Positions 25,642 to 34,453 of a DNA stretch of 64,000 nt are shown one piece after another. Made by a program: the position numbers and the translations under genes. Each line of letters starts with the position of its first letter. Position 1 is the first letter of the stretch. Below the pieces are notes generated by a model. The model was not told the DNA's origin. It did no database searches and saw only the letters and a program-made list of their open reading frames with translations. Source of the stretch: Halorientalis persicus (lineage in GTDB: Archaea > Halobacteriota > Halobacteria > Halobacteriales > Haloarculaceae); NCBI RefSeq assembly GCF_900110215.1, contig NZ_FOCX01000018.1, positions 1-64,000 of the forward strand. Reading direction: 5' to 3'.

Positions 25642-26328
25642 TCAGGAACTGAACTCGCCGAGGCCCGATTGCTCGTGGTCCAGCGGCTCGATGACCTGGG
25701 GATCGTCGTTGCCGGGGTTGTTGACTCGCGTCGAAATCTCGTAGGCGTCCAGATCGTCCTTCGGGTACGGCTGGCACAGTTCCTTGGGGGTGTCCGAATC
25801 TGCGGCGAGCCAGTCAGATTCCGCGTCCTGCGGGAGGACGACCGGCATCCGGTCGTGGATGGAGTTCATCAAGTCGTTTGGCTCCGTCGTGAGAATCGTC
25901 ACGCACGAGATCGTCTCGTCGTCACCCTCCCAGACGTCCCAGAGTCCAGCCATCGCGATGGCCGGATCATCCTCGCGGTGAATTCGATACGGCTGTTTCA
26001 TCTCGCTGTTCGGTGATTTCCACTCGTAGAACCCCGACGAGAGGACGAGACAGGGGCGGGATTCCCACGCTTGTTCGAAGACGCGTTTCTCGTCGGCAGT
26101 CTCGGAGCGGGCGTTGATGATTCCCTCCACAGACTCATCTGCCCAAAAGGGGATCAAACCCCAGTGGTAGCGGTCGATCTCGTTGGAAGCCTCGTTCGTG
26201 ATGATGTGTAAGTCGTCGGCGGGCGCAATGTTGTATCGCGGTGTATAGCCCCCGTCCGTGACAAGCTCGGCGTCGAAGCGCGCCTCGAGGTCTCCTTGTT
26301 CGACGAAGAGAGAATTGCGTCCACACAT
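25642..26328 (-). CDS. SRAP-family protein (HMCES/YedK-like)
   Basis: The ATG at 26326-26328 starts MCGRNSLF, with the catalytic Cys at position 2; the frame upstream is not needed. Conserved SRAP blocks follow: YTPRYNIAPADDLHII, HWGLIPFWADESVEGIINAR with SETADEKRVF, PCLVLSSGFYEWKSP, and MNSIHDRMPVVLP. SRAP proteins crosslink through Cys2 to abasic sites in single-stranded DNA and shield them. The operator-like inverted repeat at 26397-26440 lies about 70 bp upstream and matches one upstream of polB, linking the two repair genes. Confidence 0.93.
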   Translation of the reverse strand: MCGRNSLFVEQGDLEARFDAELVTDGGYTPRYNIAPADDLHIITNEASNEIDRYHWGLIPFWADESVEGIINARSETADEKRVFEQAWESRPCLVLSSGFYEWKSPNSEMKQPYRIHREDDPAIAMAGLWDVWEGDDETISCVTILTTEPNDLMNSIHDRMPVVLPQDAESDWLAADSDTPKELCQPYPKDDLDAYEISTRVNNPGNDDPQVIEPLDHEQSGLGEFSS

Positions 26329-26396
26329 ATGCGCGTGTTCGTGGAGGAATGTCTTCAACGTAGTCGCAAAGGAGCATCGTCAACGGCGGCTCTCGT

Positions 26397-26440
26397 CTTA
26401 ACCAACACGACTCGGGCTCATCAGGACAGGATATTGGTTA
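26397..26440. promoter_or_regulatory. Inverted repeat CTTAACCAACA ... TATTGGTTA upstream of SRAP
   Basis: The arms are at 26397-26407 and 26432-26440 with a 24-bp spacer; the right arm has one mismatch to TGTTGGTTA. It is the fourth member of the TTAACCAACA group. Confidence 0.55.
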
Positions 26441-26531
26441 CCGCTATCGACACTAGCCGAGTCCTATATGGCTTGTTTTTCAGTACGCATCAGAAGGCTG
26501 AAGCAATTTCTCTGAGGATTAAAGATCCAGA

Positions 26532-27173
26532 GTGAGTGCTTCCCAGAATTCTTCCATCTACCTGTTCGGGGACAACCGTCGGGACTCGCGTGGCGAAGTG
26601 AAGCAACGGCTGCACTCTGTAATCCCGGAAAGTGCTGAGGCCTTGGTTATGGAGCACGCTGAGAAGACTGGTGGAGAGGAACCCTCTCAGTGGGTGGTCC
26701 TGAAGAACCCGAGTATAATCCTGATTCAACTGCTTACGGTGTGGTGGCAGAAGAGGAAGAGATCGGCGTCGGACAGGGTTACGGAAGAGAGTCAAACCTC
26801 TGTAGCGGAGGAAGTGGCGGAGGAGCTTGAGCTCGAAGTGGAGTACACGGATCTGTCCTGGCTTCAGCGCTTCGACCAGCAACCGCTGTACTTGACAGCG
26901 GCCTCCTGCACCGCCGTACTACTGCTTTTCTTCGGCTGGATTCTACACCCCTCACTGAGCTTTCTGTCCATCCTGTTCGTCCCGACCATGGCGCTGTGGA
27001 CTCACGGGGTACACATGGGAATGCGAGACCAGAAGATGGCCGAAGACCTGAGGAAGTACGGAGACCAGTACTCTGGGATCGTGTTCTTTGCAGGAGACGA
27101 CCACATCGACTCGGTAGGCGGACTTCTCGACGGCGGGTTTGAGATAGTGGAAGACGAGGATTCACGGCCCTAA
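26532..27173 (+). CDS. Two-helix membrane protein of unknown function
   Basis: A 213-residue protein starting at GTG 26532. The cytoplasmic N-terminal part (SSIYLFGDNRRDSRGEVKQR) is followed by two adjacent hydrophobic segments near residues 118-160 (LYLTAASCTAVLLLFFGWIL and SFLSILFVPTMALWTHGVHM) and a soluble C-terminus. No family recognised. It begins a run of genes to 31323 with more AGG and AGA codons and lower GC than their neighbours, suggesting a separate acquisition. Confidence 0.6.
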   Translation: MSASQNSSIYLFGDNRRDSRGEVKQRLHSVIPESAEALVMEHAEKTGGEEPSQWVVLKNPSIILIQLLTVWWQKRKRSASDRVTEESQTSVAEEVAEELELEVEYTDLSWLQRFDQQPLYLTAASCTAVLLLFFGWILHPSLSFLSILFVPTMALWTHGVHMGMRDQKMAEDLRKYGDQYSGIVFFAGDDHIDSVGGLLDGGFEIVEDEDSRP

Positions 27174-27236
27174 ATCCTTGATCCTGAAGGCCTGGTTACT
27201 GGCCATTTAATTGGGCGGCACACGACGACTCCGGTA

Positions 27237-28040
27237 ATGAGTCAGTCAAGGGTGGAAGTACAGGACTATATCGATGATTTGGAAGAGGACGCCGAGGAGA
27301 TCGGGGAGCAGGCCCGGCAGTTTTTCTCTTCGCTCGATACGGAGAAGAAGCGGGTTAGAGCTAGTATTATGTCAAATAAGAAGAGTCAGAAGACTTTCTG
27401 GGTAGACCCTGAGGGCGCTCTAAGGGATACTCAACGCGATCTGAAGAGGCAGTATGAGTCCTGGTATACCAGGTCGGAGAATTTGGTAGCGGAGTATCTT
27501 CCCGGTCGGTTAGACGAGTTTGAGGAAGCTCGTTCAGAGATCAAGGAGTACTTCGACTTGGACAAGCCGAGTGCGGGACGAGGCTGGGAGAATGCGTTCA
27601 ACGGGTTCGTGGATCTGTTCGATGAGCAGAGACACATCCTGAACTCGGTGCCTGGCAGGATCGAATCAGCTACGCTGGAAGCGTGGCAGCAGATCTCCCG
27701 CCGAGTGGAGAAGGAAGAGATCCAGCAGGCCAGGGAACTGTTTGACGAGGATTTCGTCAGGTCCAGTGGTGTAGTCGCTGCAGTAGCCCTGGAACGCCAC
27801 CTCTTGACTCTTTGCGAGAACTCTGAAGAGGTCGAGGAGTACGAGCCGAACCACGGGATTTCTCGCCTGGCACAAACCCTTCACGAAGCAGATGTGATTG
27901 AGAAGACTACGTGGAACGATCTAAAAGCGTTAGCAAGTATCCGGGAGACCTGTGCCCATGCAGAAGAGCCGAAAAAGCCTGCTGTACGCAGGTTGATCAA
28001 CGACTCTGAAGACTTCATCCGGCGAAACCCGCTTCATTGA
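27237..28040 (+). CDS. Coiled-coil protein with HEPN-like C-terminus
   Basis: A 267-residue helical protein. The N-terminal coiled coil (VEVQDYIDDLEEDAEEIGEQ) leads to a C-terminal domain with SSGVVAAVALERHLLTLCEN and DLKALASIRETCAHAEEPKK. The R-E-T-C-A-H spacing fits Rx4H of HEPN-type folds, as in abortive-infection proteins. The family name is unknown to me. It converges on the nuclease pseudogene (10 bp between the ends) and shares its atypical codon use. Confidence 0.6.
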   Translation: MSQSRVEVQDYIDDLEEDAEEIGEQARQFFSSLDTEKKRVRASIMSNKKSQKTFWVDPEGALRDTQRDLKRQYESWYTRSENLVAEYLPGRLDEFEEARSEIKEYFDLDKPSAGRGWENAFNGFVDLFDEQRHILNSVPGRIESATLEAWQQISRRVEKEEIQQARELFDEDFVRSSGVVAAVALERHLLTLCENSEEVEEYEPNHGISRLAQTLHEADVIEKTTWNDLKALASIRETCAHAEEPKKPAVRRLINDSEDFIRRNPLH

Positions 28041-28049
28041 TACCGTCTT

Positions 28050-29555
28050 CTACTCTGTGACCTTCGTATAGACTGTGTTCCCGTATTTGTCCGTTCCGAC
28101 CTTTCTCACGTTCATCTGGGTGATTCTTCGGATCAAGGGTCGGTTGCATTCGGGGCAGCGACGGCCACTCATGTCTAATTCTGCAACAGCCTCGCAGGAG
28201 GTACACTCGACGAAAGTGAGCTCTTCCTCAGGATCGTCGTATTCCTCTGCCTGTAAGGCCTCGTCGCACCAGTCTAAGTCGGAGACATCTCTTTCTGTGG
28301 GGTCCGGTCCGTCGTATCGGCCTTCCAGGTTTTCCTGATCCCACACCGGTTTCAGACCCTGGTTCTTTTCGAGCCATGCCATTCCCCAGCCGGTCTGGCA
28401 GACACTGTGATTGTTCCGAGAGAGCTCCAACCCAGGGTACTCTATATCCTGGTCAGAGGGGCGGCGGGCCAACTGCACCTCATCTTCTTCCCCATCGTAG
28501 ACGAGCAGGCCTACATCACCCAATGTGTCGTGTCGGGTCTCCAAGAAATGAAGGCCGTCCTCTGCGTATTTCAGGGGTAGACAGAGATAGAGCTCTGTCA
28601 GGCCTCCGGAGTCGAGGTACCGCTTCAGTTGCTCGGCGATGTTCTCCTTGTTGGAGAGATCTGGCTTCACCTCGGCAGCAGTGATCTTGAACTGTTCTCG
28701 AGGATTCTCACCGTCACCGTCTTCGTCGTCTTCGGTTTCCATTCCTCCGAACCCGTACCGCTTGTCTTGGCGTTCGTGGTAGATCCTGAACGGACTCGCG
28801 TGTCCAGAGAAATGCATAATATCCGGTTGCTGCGGCTTCCTACTCTCCTTGCTGGGAATCACGGGCTCACGGATAACAGGTCCGTGGCTTTGTTCAATCA
28901 AGTGCTTCCACACACCGTGTGCGATATCAAATTCCCTGGGCTCGCCTTCTCCTCGCTCCGCTGCTTCCACGCAGGGAGGTAGCTCAGGAGAAGCACCGGA
29001 GGGCCGGTCGTCGGTCAACGCTCGAGGCTGGCGCACGATTTCGATGCCGCGAGGCCTGTCGAAGTCCCGTGGCAACCTTCTCTCGTCGACGTCGCCAGGT
29101 GCTAAAGGTGGTGCCCGGATCGCACCCACGTATTCTGGTGGCTCCTTGTCACCCCATTTGTCGAAGAACAGGCTCCACTTTTCGTCCCAGTTGTCCCTGT
29201 CCTCGATCGCCCGAATCAACGGCTTCGGACCTTGGGTAACAACGTACATCGAGTCGCAGTAACCGGACTCAGCGTATCGGTCAAGTTGCTCGGTCAATCT
29301 TCGGATCTCTGTAGGTTTGATCTCATCCTCAGGATCCGGAGCCTCGGTACCGAGATCTTCGTCGCGTGCTCCCTAGGCCACTATGTTCCAATGGTTCTTG
29401 ACTTCGATACCCCACCGCTGTCCGTTCGGTGTGACGACGTAGAGATCGATCCGACCTGAGTCCGGCAGTGAGACCTCACCGTAGACAGAAAATCCTCGGG
29501 ACTCCAGTTCGCTCCAGAGGGTTTCCTGGATCAAGGGTTCGATGATCCTCGCCAT
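28050..29555 (-). pseudogene. Restriction-endonuclease-like gene interrupted by one TAG
   Basis: From the ATG at 29553-29555 the frame reads MARIIEPLIQETLWSELESR, then SGRIDLYVVTPNGQRWGIEV (a PD-(D/E)XK core: D, then E-V-K) and KNHWNIVA. It meets TAG at 29373-29375. The same frame continues without other defects for about 440 codons: RRLTEQLDRYAESGYCDSMY, then YVGAIRAPPLAPG. It ends in a zinc ribbon (CTSCEAV, then CPECNRPL). The full length would be about 500 residues. The nuclease core lies before the stop, so normal termination would leave only a 60-residue stub. A recent nonsense mutation is the simplest reading. Confidence 0.8.
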
Positions 29556-29575
29556 TACCCAGCTGTTTGTGGGTT

Positions 29576-29598
29576 AAAGACCTAATAAGTAGGTCTTT
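29576..29598. promoter_or_regulatory. Perfect 9-bp inverted repeat between divergent genes
   Basis: AAAGACCTA-ATAAG-TAGGTCTTT lies 20 bp upstream of the nuclease-like gene and 119 bp upstream of the TIR gene. Its symmetry fits an operator for a dimeric repressor shared by the divergent transcripts; a small terminator-like hairpin is the alternative. Confidence 0.55.
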
Positions 29599-29716
29599 AG
29601 CCAGTACCGATGGAGTCGAATCCCCTCCAGAGAAAAGAGGTTCTGATAAGCCTCTAATCCTACATAAACAGCAGTTATTTGATGGTAGACACCTGATAAC
29701 TGTTAAGAGGAAAATT

Positions 29717-30208
29717 ATGGTCAGGAGAGTATTTTTCAGCTTCCACTTCGACCGCGATCACTGGCGAGCCAACCAGGTCAGGAACAGCTGGCTGACTCAG
29801 GACGACCGAGAATCAGCCGGATACATCGATGCAGCTGACTGGGAGAGTCTGAAACGACAAGGTGACGACGCGATCAAACGCTGGATCAACGACCAGATGA
29901 AGGGTACCTCGGTCACAGCAGTTCTCATCGGCAAGGAGACCTACGACCGTGACTGGGTTGAATACGAGATCAAGAAGAGCTGGAGAGACGGTAACGGCAT
30001 TGTTGGCATCCGAATCCACAACTTAGAGGATGAGAGCGGATACACGGACTCGCGTGGAAAGAATCCGCTCAGCAAGATCTACATCGAGGAGAACGGGCAA
30101 AAGAAGTTCTTCGATGATATCTTCAGCACGTACCGTTGGAAGCGGGATAGCGGCTACGATAACTTGGGAGACTGGGTCGAAGAAGCCGCTCAAATAGCAG
30201 GTCGATAG
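29717..30208 (+). CDS. ThsB-like TIR-domain protein (DUF1863)
   Basis: A 163-residue protein from the ATG at 29717 (MVRRVFFSFHFDRDHWRANQ). Conserved blocks VRNSWLTQ, IKRWINDQMKGTSVTAVLIG and RDWVEYEIKKSWRDGNGIVG match the DUF1863/ThsB branch of TIR domains. In Thoeris, ThsB senses phage and makes an NAD-derived signal that activates an effector. Here the next gene (4-bp gap) is a three-helix membrane protein, and a second TIR gene follows. Codons upstream of 29717 in the longer frame lie over the intergenic palindrome side and are unlikely to be used. Confidence 0.85.
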   Translation: MVRRVFFSFHFDRDHWRANQVRNSWLTQDDRESAGYIDAADWESLKRQGDDAIKRWINDQMKGTSVTAVLIGKETYDRDWVEYEIKKSWRDGNGIVGIRIHNLEDESGYTDSRGKNPLSKIYIEENGQKKFFDDIFSTYRWKRDSGYDNLGDWVEEAAQIAGR

Positions 30209-30212
30209 AGAA

Positions 30213-30644
30213 ATGGTTTCGGACGAGAGCTTCCATCAAGAGCTCGAACAGATTCAGAATGTTATCGACAGGCAGGCCTCTAACTCGTTCAAAATCAAGG
30301 GATGGACAGTGACCTTGGTTGTGGTCGCTCTGCTATTCCGGACTAACAACTTTCAGCTGTTCGCGGCATTCATCCCTCTAATTGGGTTCTGGTTCTTGGA
30401 TGCATACTACCTGAAGCAGGAGCGTAGGTTCCGAGAACTCTACAACTGGGTGAGACAGAACAGGCCGGACAACGAAGACCACCTCTTCGATATGGATCCA
30501 TCTAGGGTTGACGGTGACGTCGACGGCACGGCCAGGCTGATGTTGAATAACTCTTTGCTGTGGTTCTACGGCACGGTCGGCATCTTACTTATATTGTACT
30601 CGGCCATCCTGACCTTCATCAACGGAGGGACGATCTTTGGTTAG
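30213..30644 (+). CDS. Three-helix membrane protein paired with TIR genes
   Basis: A 143-residue protein. The cytoplasmic start (ESFHQELEQIQNVIDRQASN) leads to SFKIKGWTVTLVVVALLF (TM1), FAAFIPLIGFWFLDAYYLKQ (TM2), a charged loop (ERRFRELYNWVRQNRP) and LLWFYGTVGILLILYSAILT (TM3). I recall the block around RxxxNSFxIKGWxVTLVV and FWxLDAYYLxxE in bacterial proteins next to DUF1863 genes. A membrane-disrupting effector or receptor for the TIR signal is a fair hypothesis. It overlaps the next gene by 8 bp. Confidence 0.7.
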   Translation: MVSDESFHQELEQIQNVIDRQASNSFKIKGWTVTLVVVALLFRTNNFQLFAAFIPLIGFWFLDAYYLKQERRFRELYNWVRQNRPDNEDHLFDMDPSRVDGDVDGTARLMLNNSLLWFYGTVGILLILYSAILTFINGGTIFG

Positions 30645-31323
30645 ACGAGTTTTCTTCAGCTTCCACTACGGCCGGGACGTCTGGAGGGTGAATCAGGTCC
30701 GTAACAGCTGGGTTGCCAAGGAAAACCGGGAGGCTGCAGGGTTCATCGATGCGGCAGAGTGGGAGGAGGTAAAGCGTGAGGGTGAAGATACTATCAAGGA
30801 TTGGATCGATGAGCAGATGCACGGCACTTCTGTCACTGCAGTCCTGATCGGGAACGAGACAGCAGACCGGGACTGGGTTCGCTATGAGATAAAGAAGAGC
30901 ATCAAGCGAGGGAACGGCATCGTTGGCATCAAAGTCCACTCCCTGAAGGACAAGGAGGGCAGTACTGATTTCAGTGGGAGCAACCCGTTGAAGAAGTTCG
31001 TCGTCGAGGAGGACGGTGATGTGAAAACTCTCTCCAGCATTTTTCCGACCTATCACTGGAAGAGGGACAACGGCAGGGAGAATATCGGTAACTGGGTGGA
31101 GGAAGCAGCTCAGGCCTCTGAGCAATTATCTGGTGTTCAGCGGAGATCGGTTAGACGCAGAGAATCGATTGCTGAAGGATTGAATTTCGATGTTGGCGCA
31201 GTAATCGTACTCGGTATCTTGATCGTAATCTTCATCGAGAAATATACCGACATAGATATCCTGGAGAATATCGACCTCTCCCAGTTCCAGCAGGCTACTG
31301 GAGACGACAATATGTTCCCATAA
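30637..31323 (+). CDS. ThsB-like TIR protein with C-terminal membrane helix
   Basis: A 228-residue protein starting at TTG 30637, inside the end of the previous gene. Residues 1-160 are a close paralogue of the first TIR protein (VRRVFFSFHYGRDVWRVNQV, EQMHGTSVTAVLIGNETADR, YEIKKSIKRGNGIVGIKVHS). The extra C-terminus has a basic stretch (GVQRRSVRRRE) and one hydrophobic helix (VGAVIVLGILIVIFI), so this copy is probably membrane-tethered. Two TIR paralogues, one soluble and one anchored, around one membrane protein is an unusual Thoeris-like layout. Confidence 0.8.
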   Translation: MVRRVFFSFHYGRDVWRVNQVRNSWVAKENREAAGFIDAAEWEEVKREGEDTIKDWIDEQMHGTSVTAVLIGNETADRDWVRYEIKKSIKRGNGIVGIKVHSLKDKEGSTDFSGSNPLKKFVVEEDGDVKTLSSIFPTYHWKRDNGRENIGNWVEEAAQASEQLSGVQRRSVRRRESIAEGLNFDVGAVIVLGILIVIFIEKYTDIDILENIDLSQFQQATGDDNMFP

Positions 31324-31364
31324 CTTACCCGTGTGGCAACTAAACTCCAAGCTACATACTCAGT

Positions 31365-31781
31365 ATGCCTCCAGCAGATTCCTCCCAGCAACAGACGGAC
31401 GACTTCCATAGTCATCCGCCTATCCAGTGTGATGCGTGCGAGTCTGCTCTCTACTCTAACAGAGGTCACACATTGTCCTTCCTTCTCGTGGATCAGCTCA
31501 CACTCCCCCTTGTTGGATGTAATGACCACCTTGAGCAGTTCACCGCTGTCTGTGGATTCACTACCGAGAACACAGCTGAACTGATAGATCATCGGCCAGC
31601 CGGCGGTATCAACTGTCCTAGTTGCCACCTCGCACCCCATAATCCAGATCAACCGGTGGTTCCGGTACAAGACGGAGCAGTTGCGATCCTTGCCTGTCCA
31701 GAGCATCAAGTAGAGATCGTTGGTCGGTTCCACACAGGTCTTGATATGCAACAGCAGCTAACTGCTTCTCTCGATACGTGA
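31365..31781 (+). CDS. Small zinc-binding haloarchaeal protein
   Basis: A 138-residue protein with Cys pairs [11 protein letters not shown] and [14 protein letters not shown], plus [11 protein letters not shown], likely to bind zinc. Function unknown. It follows the TIR module by about 40 bp on the same strand but has the ordinary codon use of the host, so it is probably not part of that module. Confidence 0.6.
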   Translation: MPPADSSQQQTDDFHSHPPIQCDACESALYSNRGHTLSFLLVDQLTLPLVGCNDHLEQFTAVCGFTTENTAELIDHRPAGGINCPSCHLAPHNPDQPVVPVQDGAVAILACPEHQVEIVGRFHTGLDMQQQLTASLDT

Positions 31782-32151
31782 GAATAGGCATCACATATTC
31801 TGATTTACCCGGAATCGGTCGATGAGATAATAGGGCCTCTATACAAATTCTGCGCGTTATATCCAGCACGACACTGGTACACATCACCGGAAGAGGGATT
31901 CAACTAGACCATTCTGGAAACAGTCTCGGAAACGGTCGAACTGTACAGAAACCCGGCGACTTGCGTCGTTCCATCGATGATCTGGTCGAGAAGGCTCCAA
32001 ACGACGGGGAAGCCGCGATGGATCGCGGCTTCCACCTCCCGAATAGCCGTGTGAACGGTTTTGTAGACCCACCCGAGCAAAGTGCGGCCTGAGTGATGCT
32101 GAGCAACGTATCGGCAGATATAATAGTATTTCAATTTGATGGATTCATATC
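31782..32151. other. Intergenic stretch with possible minus-strand gene relic
   Basis: A minus frame, 31904-32134, reads GWVYKTVHTAIREVEAAIHR, then GFPVVWSLLDQIIDGTTQVA. It has no recognisable homologue and may be a decayed transposase end. CAGATATAATAGTATTTC (32116-32133) holds a TATA-like promoter for the lipoprotein gene. Confidence 0.35.
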
Positions 32152-32628
32152 ATGAATCGCAGGAAGTACTTGATGGGGGTACTAGCGGTCCCGTCGTTGA
32201 CTGGATGCCTAGGTTCCGACACCGGAAACAACAATGAAGATCAAACGGAGACAGACGAGCCAGATCTATTAGTGAGATATAACGTTGAAATAATCAATGA
32301 CGCCTACGCTCCCGGAAGTTCTGAGACTTACAGCGAAGGGCCACACGCAGTGTTCACAATCTGGATCGAGAATAAAATGAGTGACCTGCTTCCTCTCGGG
32401 GACCAAGAAGAACAGTTGGACCCACCTTTCGAACCCCCGTCACAAGGTGCCCAAGTTTGGAGTGTTTTCGAGAATATCCCAGCAGATGAAGAAGAAAAAG
32501 GCAATTATGTCTGGGTAGCAGACAGTATGGACGCTGATCCAACGCTCGTTGCGGCAAGTGACGAATACGAAGTGGTCGTCAACCGAGATGAGGAGTTCGA
32601 CGTTGAGACGCAGATATTTAAAGGATAA
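32152..32628 (+). CDS. Tat-exported lipoprotein of unknown function
   Basis: A 158-residue protein. MNRRKYLMGVLAVPSLTGCL carries twin Arg and a lipobox (LTGC, Cys19), so it should be exported by Tat and lipid-anchored outside. The mature part is acidic and strand-rich (DLLVRYNVEIINDAYAPGSS, then AVFTIWIENKMSDLLPLG), resembling small extracellular beta-sandwich proteins. No operon partner. Confidence 0.8.
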   Translation: MNRRKYLMGVLAVPSLTGCLGSDTGNNNEDQTETDEPDLLVRYNVEIINDAYAPGSSETYSEGPHAVFTIWIENKMSDLLPLGDQEEQLDPPFEPPSQGAQVWSVFENIPADEEEKGNYVWVADSMDADPTLVAASDEYEVVVNRDEEFDVETQIFKG

Positions 32629-33086
32629 ACCCTAGAATCAGCAGTCGACGAGGAGCCAAGCCTCAACGACGGTTCCGTTGCCGTTCGGCGAACGTCGTGG
32701 ATTATTATAACTCCGATGCTCACACCCACAATTTCTCTATATTCCTGACTATATCCCCTGTACTGACCAAATCAAACGTTTCTGATTCTCGGTGTTTAAC
32801 GTGCTGATTATGCGCCCTGTATTCAGCAAATGCTATCTCTGAAAGCAGCACGCGACACTTTCTCCATTTGATGGGATCTAGTGATTCAGCCCCGATCGTC
32901 CGGCGACAGAAATTGTCTCCAGTGTCTGTCCTATAACATGGTGCCGGCTTGTGTCGTCGACAGCCGTTCGAGAGGTATACCACACAGTAACGGACCCAAG
33001 CTAACAACCGCGCGTGGGGTGTGATTTATTGCCGATCGTGGGAATTCGTGTGTCAGTTGGGGCGCATTCATCCCCCGGGGACAGCC
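32629..33086. repeat. Gene-free stretch carrying dispersed repeat copy 2
   Basis: It contains ACTGACCAAATCAAACG (32762-32778), GATTCTCGGTGTTTAACGTG (32783-32802) and GCGCCCTGTATTCAGCA (32813-32829). The same blocks recur in order at 39676-39745 and partly, in reverse, at 10356-10430. No gene is supported. The repeat probably derives from an old mobile element. Confidence 0.5.
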
Positions 33087-33926
33087 CTACCCGGTGACAG
33101 CGTCTGTCTCCGGTGGGTCGTCGGTCACGACGCCACCGGGAATCTCGGCATCACTGGGGAGGACGAGCCGGCGTTCTGTGTACTCGAGCCCGTCCTTGCG
33201 GTGAGTGCGGCGTTCGATATACACTCGGGATTTGGCGAGTTCGCGCAGTCGCTCCATCGCCCGCCCGGCTAACTTCTTGGCGTAGTCGCGACTGAGTGAC
33301 TCGTCGTCCCGTTCGCAGTTGGATTTGATGAACACACGGATGTCGCTGGCATCGACGTACTCGGCGACGTCCTTACAGCCTTGGGTCCAGAGACTGCCCG
33401 GGCTGTGGGTGGTTCGGGCCGTCCAGATGCGGGCCGCGATATAGTCCGCTCTGGTGTTGGTGGCCGTCGCCAGCGCGTCCTCGTCAATGCGTGCGAGTTG
33501 CTGGATTGGGAGGAGATCAGCTGCCGGTAATGTGTCCGGACCCCGATCGAGTGGATCCTCGTGGTCGGGCAATCGAACCCACTGGGTGCCGTCCTCACCG
33601 GTGAAGCGTTCGAGGCGATCGTCGGGTACGTCGAGTTGTGTCGGGGTGACGTGGTCGTATTGCAGGTGAGCGCCCTTTTCGAGTTCGCGGGCCTGGAGTT
33701 CGGCTAGCTGGGACTGGGTCGTGTCCGTGCGTTTTCGGAGTGCGTCGAGGAGGGCTGTCTGTTCCTCGACGGTGGTTTCGAGGTCGTCGACGCGTGCTTC
33801 GGCATCCTTGCAGGCTTGGCGTTCCTTTTCGAGGTCCGTCTGGAGTTGATCGATCTGATCTTGTTGGGCCTCGACGGTAGCCTCGAGGTCGGCAATGCGG
33901 GATTCGAGTGTTTCGAGGGCCGTCAT
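33087..33926 (-). CDS. Coiled-coil protein, plasmid-type haloarchaeal family
   Basis: A 279-residue protein from the ATG at 33924-33926 (MTALETLESRIADLEATVEA); the upstream part of the longer frame is unlikely to be coding. Residues 1-85 form a coiled coil. The C-terminal domain (AADLLPIQQLARIDEDALAT, DVAEYVDASDIRVFIKSNCE, KLAGRAMERLRELAKSRVYI) looks helical with a winged-helix-like end, suggesting DNA binding. Related proteins are familiar from haloarchaeal plasmids; the role is unknown. It is transcribed alone. Confidence 0.65.
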   Translation of the reverse strand: MTALETLESRIADLEATVEAQQDQIDQLQTDLEKERQACKDAEARVDDLETTVEEQTALLDALRKRTDTTQSQLAELQARELEKGAHLQYDHVTPTQLDVPDDRLERFTGEDGTQWVRLPDHEDPLDRGPDTLPAADLLPIQQLARIDEDALATATNTRADYIAARIWTARTTHSPGSLWTQGCKDVAEYVDASDIRVFIKSNCERDDESLSRDYAKKLAGRAMERLRELAKSRVYIERRTHRKDGLEYTERRLVLPSDAEIPGGVVTDDPPETDAVTG

Positions 33927-34122
33927 CGTGGCTGCCCTCCAGCGGATGTGGTAGCGAGCGATGCGACTGGGCGTGCGGGGGATTGAATAGCCCCCGTGAA
34001 TGTATCGAACATGTCGGCACTCCCGACTCCACATACGGCCCTGTGTCAGCAGCACATGGGCCGGTTTCTAGCCGACCCGCGGCCGTCGTGTAGAGTCATA
34101 CTTGGCTGTGATACACCGGCAT

Positions 34123-34144
34123 CATAAATTTGTTTGGTAACAAC
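34123..34144 (+). promoter_or_regulatory. TATA box and 16-bp operator of the plus-strand wHTH gene
   Basis: CATAAAT (34123-34129) overlaps TTTGTTTGGTAACAAC (34129-34144). The identical 16-mer, with the same TATA-like neighbour, stands in front of the convergent paralogue at 34681-34705. Placement immediately downstream of the TATA box fits repression by the encoded regulators. Confidence 0.7.
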
Positions 34145-34210
34145 TGGTAGTATCCACACAAGAATTGCCAAACAGTCGATGTTTTGAGGCTGGTCGTGAT
34201 GGTGTTATGT

Positions 34211-34453
34211 ATGGCAGGACGGAAACCATCCGTTTCAGATGTCGAGATTCTTCGCGAGATGGCGATCTCGCCAGATCCCGTCCTGACTGCAGTTGAGTTA
34301 GCCGAACGTATCGATATGAGCCAGCAAGGCGCTCACTCACGGTTAGAGTCGCTCGAAGATCAGCAATACGTGAGAAGTAAGAAAGCTGGATCCCGAGCAC
34401 GTGTCTGGTGGATCACGGACCGTGGTCGTCAACAGTTAGCTGAACTGGACTGA
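34211..34453 (+). CDS. Winged-helix DNA-binding protein
   Basis: An 80-residue protein from the ATG at 34211; an upstream ATG at 34199 is an alternative. SDVEILREMAISPDPVLTAV, ELAERIDMSQQGAHSRLESL and ARVWWITDRGRQQLAEL give a MarR/ArsR-like winged helix. It overlaps the 3' end of the convergent paralogue by 25 bp. The shared 16-bp operator suggests each protein may bind both promoters. Confidence 0.8.
   Translation: MAGRKPSVSDVEILREMAISPDPVLTAVELAERIDMSQQGAHSRLESLEDQQYVRSKKAGSRARVWWITDRGRQQLAELD

Noticed and set aside
29373-29375. TAG as a pyrrolysine codon
   Set aside because: No pyrrolysine genes or PYLIS-like context are visible and the host looks like an ordinary haloarchaeon; a nonsense mutation is simpler.
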